DNA from: Clostridiales bacterium
GTDB lineage: Bacteria > Bacillota > Clostridia > Oscillospirales > Oscillospiraceae
Reading direction: 5' to 3'
Assembly (NCBI GenBank): GCA_021201515.1
Contig: JAJQET010000091.1
Coordinates: 1 to 6,935 of the forward strand
DNA length: 6,935 nt
Below are positions 5,238 to 6,935 of the stretch, piece after piece. Each line of letters opens with the position of its first letter. The stretch's first letter is position 1. The position numbers and the translations under genes were made by a program. Under the pieces are notes generated by a model. The model saw only the letters and a program-made list of their open reading frames with translations. It did no database searches and had not been told where the DNA came from.

Positions 5238-6935
5238 TTACTGTCTCTCCGAGTTCAGTGGTGTAAACGTCACCTTTCTGAGAATTGTGCGGGCCATTGG
5301 CACCATTTGCAAGCGAATTTGATTCTTGCCATCATAGAATAGACCAGAAATCTCACATATGTGCCACGAAGAATTTTCAGGTTTCTTTTCCGGAACGAAC
5401 AGAGACAAATCCTTCGGGGAAATGCGAAGATGTTCCAAGTCTCTGTTGACAGGCGACACTATCTTTTCGGAAAATCCGGAAATCGGGAGATTCCGAAGAA
5501 TCGCTTCTTGGGAGGGCAGCTCCACGCAGTAAAGCAACGGACCATAGCTGACATAAATATCATTCAGACTGTCTCTGTGAAATTCTACGTTCGGTTCAAA
5601 CGTGACTGTGACCGTATCCTCACGCCATACCCGACGCAAGGAAATCTCCCGGCAGCGATGATTTGGATTTTCATACACTCTGCCATTGATGGTCATACGC
5701 TCTGCCCAGGATGGCATTCTAAGAGAAACGGAGAAAATAGTTGGGGTATCCACTTTGATGTGAATCGCAGCTTGCATCTCAAACGGGTACTCCGTCTCCT
5801 GTCGGATACTGACCCTTCTGTTCTGATAGCTGCTCTGGTATTCATACGGGCCATAACTGGCAATGACAAATCCCTCCTGACTACGGCACAGCATAGACTG
5901 AATAAAATAGGGTATAATCCTGCCGGAGTTGGGAACGCAGCAGACGGCAGCCTCCTGATGGGTGGAAGAGTATTTGTATCTGGGATTTCGTTGTTTCACG
6001 TTCGGGTGGGAATGTTCATCCGCACAATAGCAGTTGTCGGTTTTCAGATACATAATCGAACTGTCCGTTGGGTGCTTCATGCCTTCCGCTGCGTTGTAGT
6101 AAAGCCATTCGATTCGCTCATTCCATTGTATATCCCCTGTCAGTTCCGCAAGGAGACTGTAGGTATGCAGAAGTTCATGAACGGAACAAAATTCGTACCC
6201 TGTCCATGTTGCACCCGCTTGGCGCCCTCCGATACACTCATCTCCGATGGGACCGCCGGAAGGGGCCAGATAGTCCGATAGCTTTTGAAGCATGGCGTTC
6301 AGCGCCGGTCTGTATCGCTCATCCCGTTCAGCGGCAATGGCGAGGGCGCGGATATGTTCGTAGGTGTGAACGCCGTGTCCTTTCAGGCGATAGTTCGGAT
6401 CAAGGACATTTGATGCCTGAATATCCGCTTCTGATTGGTCGCTGCTGCTGTACTCCTCGTACAACCACAGGGCATAGTCCCAATAGCTTACCTCTCCTGT
6501 GATTTGATACAGCCAATAAAAGGCGTCCGTCACAGTCAGGCCATGCCCTACGCCAGCGCCTGGATGATTTACTCGGAAGGGATGACTTTTCCCCATTGGA
6601 TACCCTTCCATAATGCGGTCAGCAGCCATGCAGACCCATTCACATAGTTCAGGTTTGTCGAGTGCCTCATAGCAGGCCAACAGGCCGCGGAAAAGGGTAG
6701 ACTGCGCCCACAGCTCTCCGTTTTCTCCATCACAGTGGAACCGCAGAGAGCGGTCATAAATCCCAAGATAACCGTCGTCCTGCGTTGCCCATATTTTGTT
6801 GAGATACCGCTCGGTCTCCTGTAAATACTCCGGTTCGCCCAGCAGAATGGCAGAGCGGACATAGCCATCCCGCCAGTTGGACTGAGTTTCGCTGTTCCCC
6901 CAAAACAATTGCGCGTCATTATATTGTGCATATGG
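5238..6935 (-). CDS. GH127/DUF1680 family glycosidase, beta-L-arabinofuranosidase-like (5' end outside window)
   Basis: The frame is open to the right edge, so the start is outside the window; 565 residues are visible. It resembles the DUF1680 (alpha/alpha)6-barrel glycosidases (GH127, with GH146 as a close alternative), which remove beta-L-arabinofuranosyl residues using a zinc-bound cysteine nucleophile. The critical residues, known from Bifidobacterium HypBA1, can all be placed. An E in IGDECIGG (codon 6237-6239) matches acid/base E322. E and C in the YEFC block (6192-6194, 6186-6188) match zinc ligands E338 and C340. The CC pair in AAVCCVPNSGR (5937-5942) matches nucleophile C417 and ligand C418. 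The spacing from E322 to E338 is the same, and the C-terminal length after the CC pair is close to HypBA1, so the 3' end is complete. About 90 N-terminal residues are missing. There is no signal peptide to judge. A cytoplasmic role on imported oligosaccharides would fit a GPH symporter. A TTG at 6906-6908 is an internal Leu codon, not the start. Confidence 0.88.
   Translation of the reverse strand, partial: PYAQYNDAQLFWGNSETQSNWRDGYVRSAILLGEPEYLQETERYLNKIWATQDDGYLGIYDRSLRFHCDGENGELWAQSTLFRGLLACYEALDKPELCEWVCMAADRIMEGYPMGKSHPFRVNHPGAGVGHGLTVTDAFYWLYQITGEVSYWDYALWLYEEYSSSDQSEADIQASNVLDPNYRLKGHGVHTYEHIRALAIAAERDERYRPALNAMLQKLSDYLAPSGGPIGDECIGGRQAGATWTGYEFCSVHELLHTYSLLAELTGDIQWNERIEWLYYNAAEGMKHPTDSSIMYLKTDNCYCADEHSHPNVKQRNPRYKYSSTHQEAAVCCVPNSGRIIPYFIQSMLCRSQEGFVIASYGPYEYQSSYQNRRVSIRQETEYPFEMQAAIHIKVDTPTIFSVSLRMPSWAERMTINGRVYENPNHRCREISLRRVWREDTVTVTFEPNVEFHRDSLNDIYVSYGPLLYCVELPSQEAILRNLPISGFSEKIVSPVNRDLEHLRISPKDLSLFVPEKKPENSSWHICEISGLFYDGKNQIRLQMVPMARTILRKVTFTPLNSERQ

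Noticed and set aside
5307..5321. Sequence TTGCAAGCGAATTTG resembling a CcpA cre site
   Set aside because: The right half departs from the consensus at the last two key positions, and it lies inside the 3' coding part of the glycosidase, away from a promoter.
5361..6281. Plus-strand frame of 306 codons opposite the glycosidase
   Set aside because: The minus strand carries all catalytic and zinc-binding residues of a DUF1680 enzyme; the plus-strand translation has no coherent features.
1..6935. CRISPR array, tRNA/rRNA, insertion sequence or phage attachment site
   Set aside because: No regularly spaced direct repeats, no tRNA-like cloverleaf, no transposase or integrase sequence and no terminal repeats were seen, even though junctions are present.

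Overview
The window reads as chromosomal DNA of a gut-type Bacillota, most likely a Clostridia member (Oscillospiraceae or Lachnospiraceae-like). This is inferred from strong AGGAGG ribosome binding sites, the gene set (GPH symporter, AraC regulator, DUF1680 glycosidase, FGGY kinase) and the protein style. It is not a species assignment. All intact genes lie on the minus strand and are transcribed right to left.

Right part (2182-6935): a three-gene pentose-use operon. In transcription order it has a GH127/DUF1680 beta-L-arabinofuranosidase-like glycosidase (5' end outside the window), a xylulokinase, and a sugar isomerase of the L-fucose/L-arabinose isomerase superfamily. The gaps are 54 and 44 bases. 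The logic is to release a sugar from a glycan or glycoside, isomerise it to a ketose and phosphorylate it. There is no canonical xylA, araA or araD in view, and the pairing of a FucI-type isomerase with a xylulokinase-type kinase leaves the real substrate open. A small GNAT acetyltransferase (1647-2096) follows 85 bases downstream on the same strand, with no clear terminator between.

Middle part (about 1470-1650): a long hairpin terminator, preceded on the minus strand by a short acidic, proline-rich reading frame. That frame looks like the orphaned C-terminal end of an otherwise missing gene.

Left part (1-1355): a scar. The C-terminal 60 per cent of a GPH-family sugar:cation symporter (minus strand) abuts the last 58 codons of an AraC-family regulator (plus strand) at about 1180. 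The two are arranged head to head with both 5' halves missing. The simplest reading is one deletion that removed a divergent promoter region and the front halves of both genes. A minus-strand terminator (171-199) follows the symporter remnant, and a possible extended -10 promoter at the left edge points out of the window.

The xylulokinase and isomerase genes are visibly richer in G+C than the glycosidase and acetyltransferase on either side, so the region looks like a mosaic. The isomerase and acetyltransferase start sites both lie in small inverted repeats with the Shine-Dalgarno sequence in the loop.
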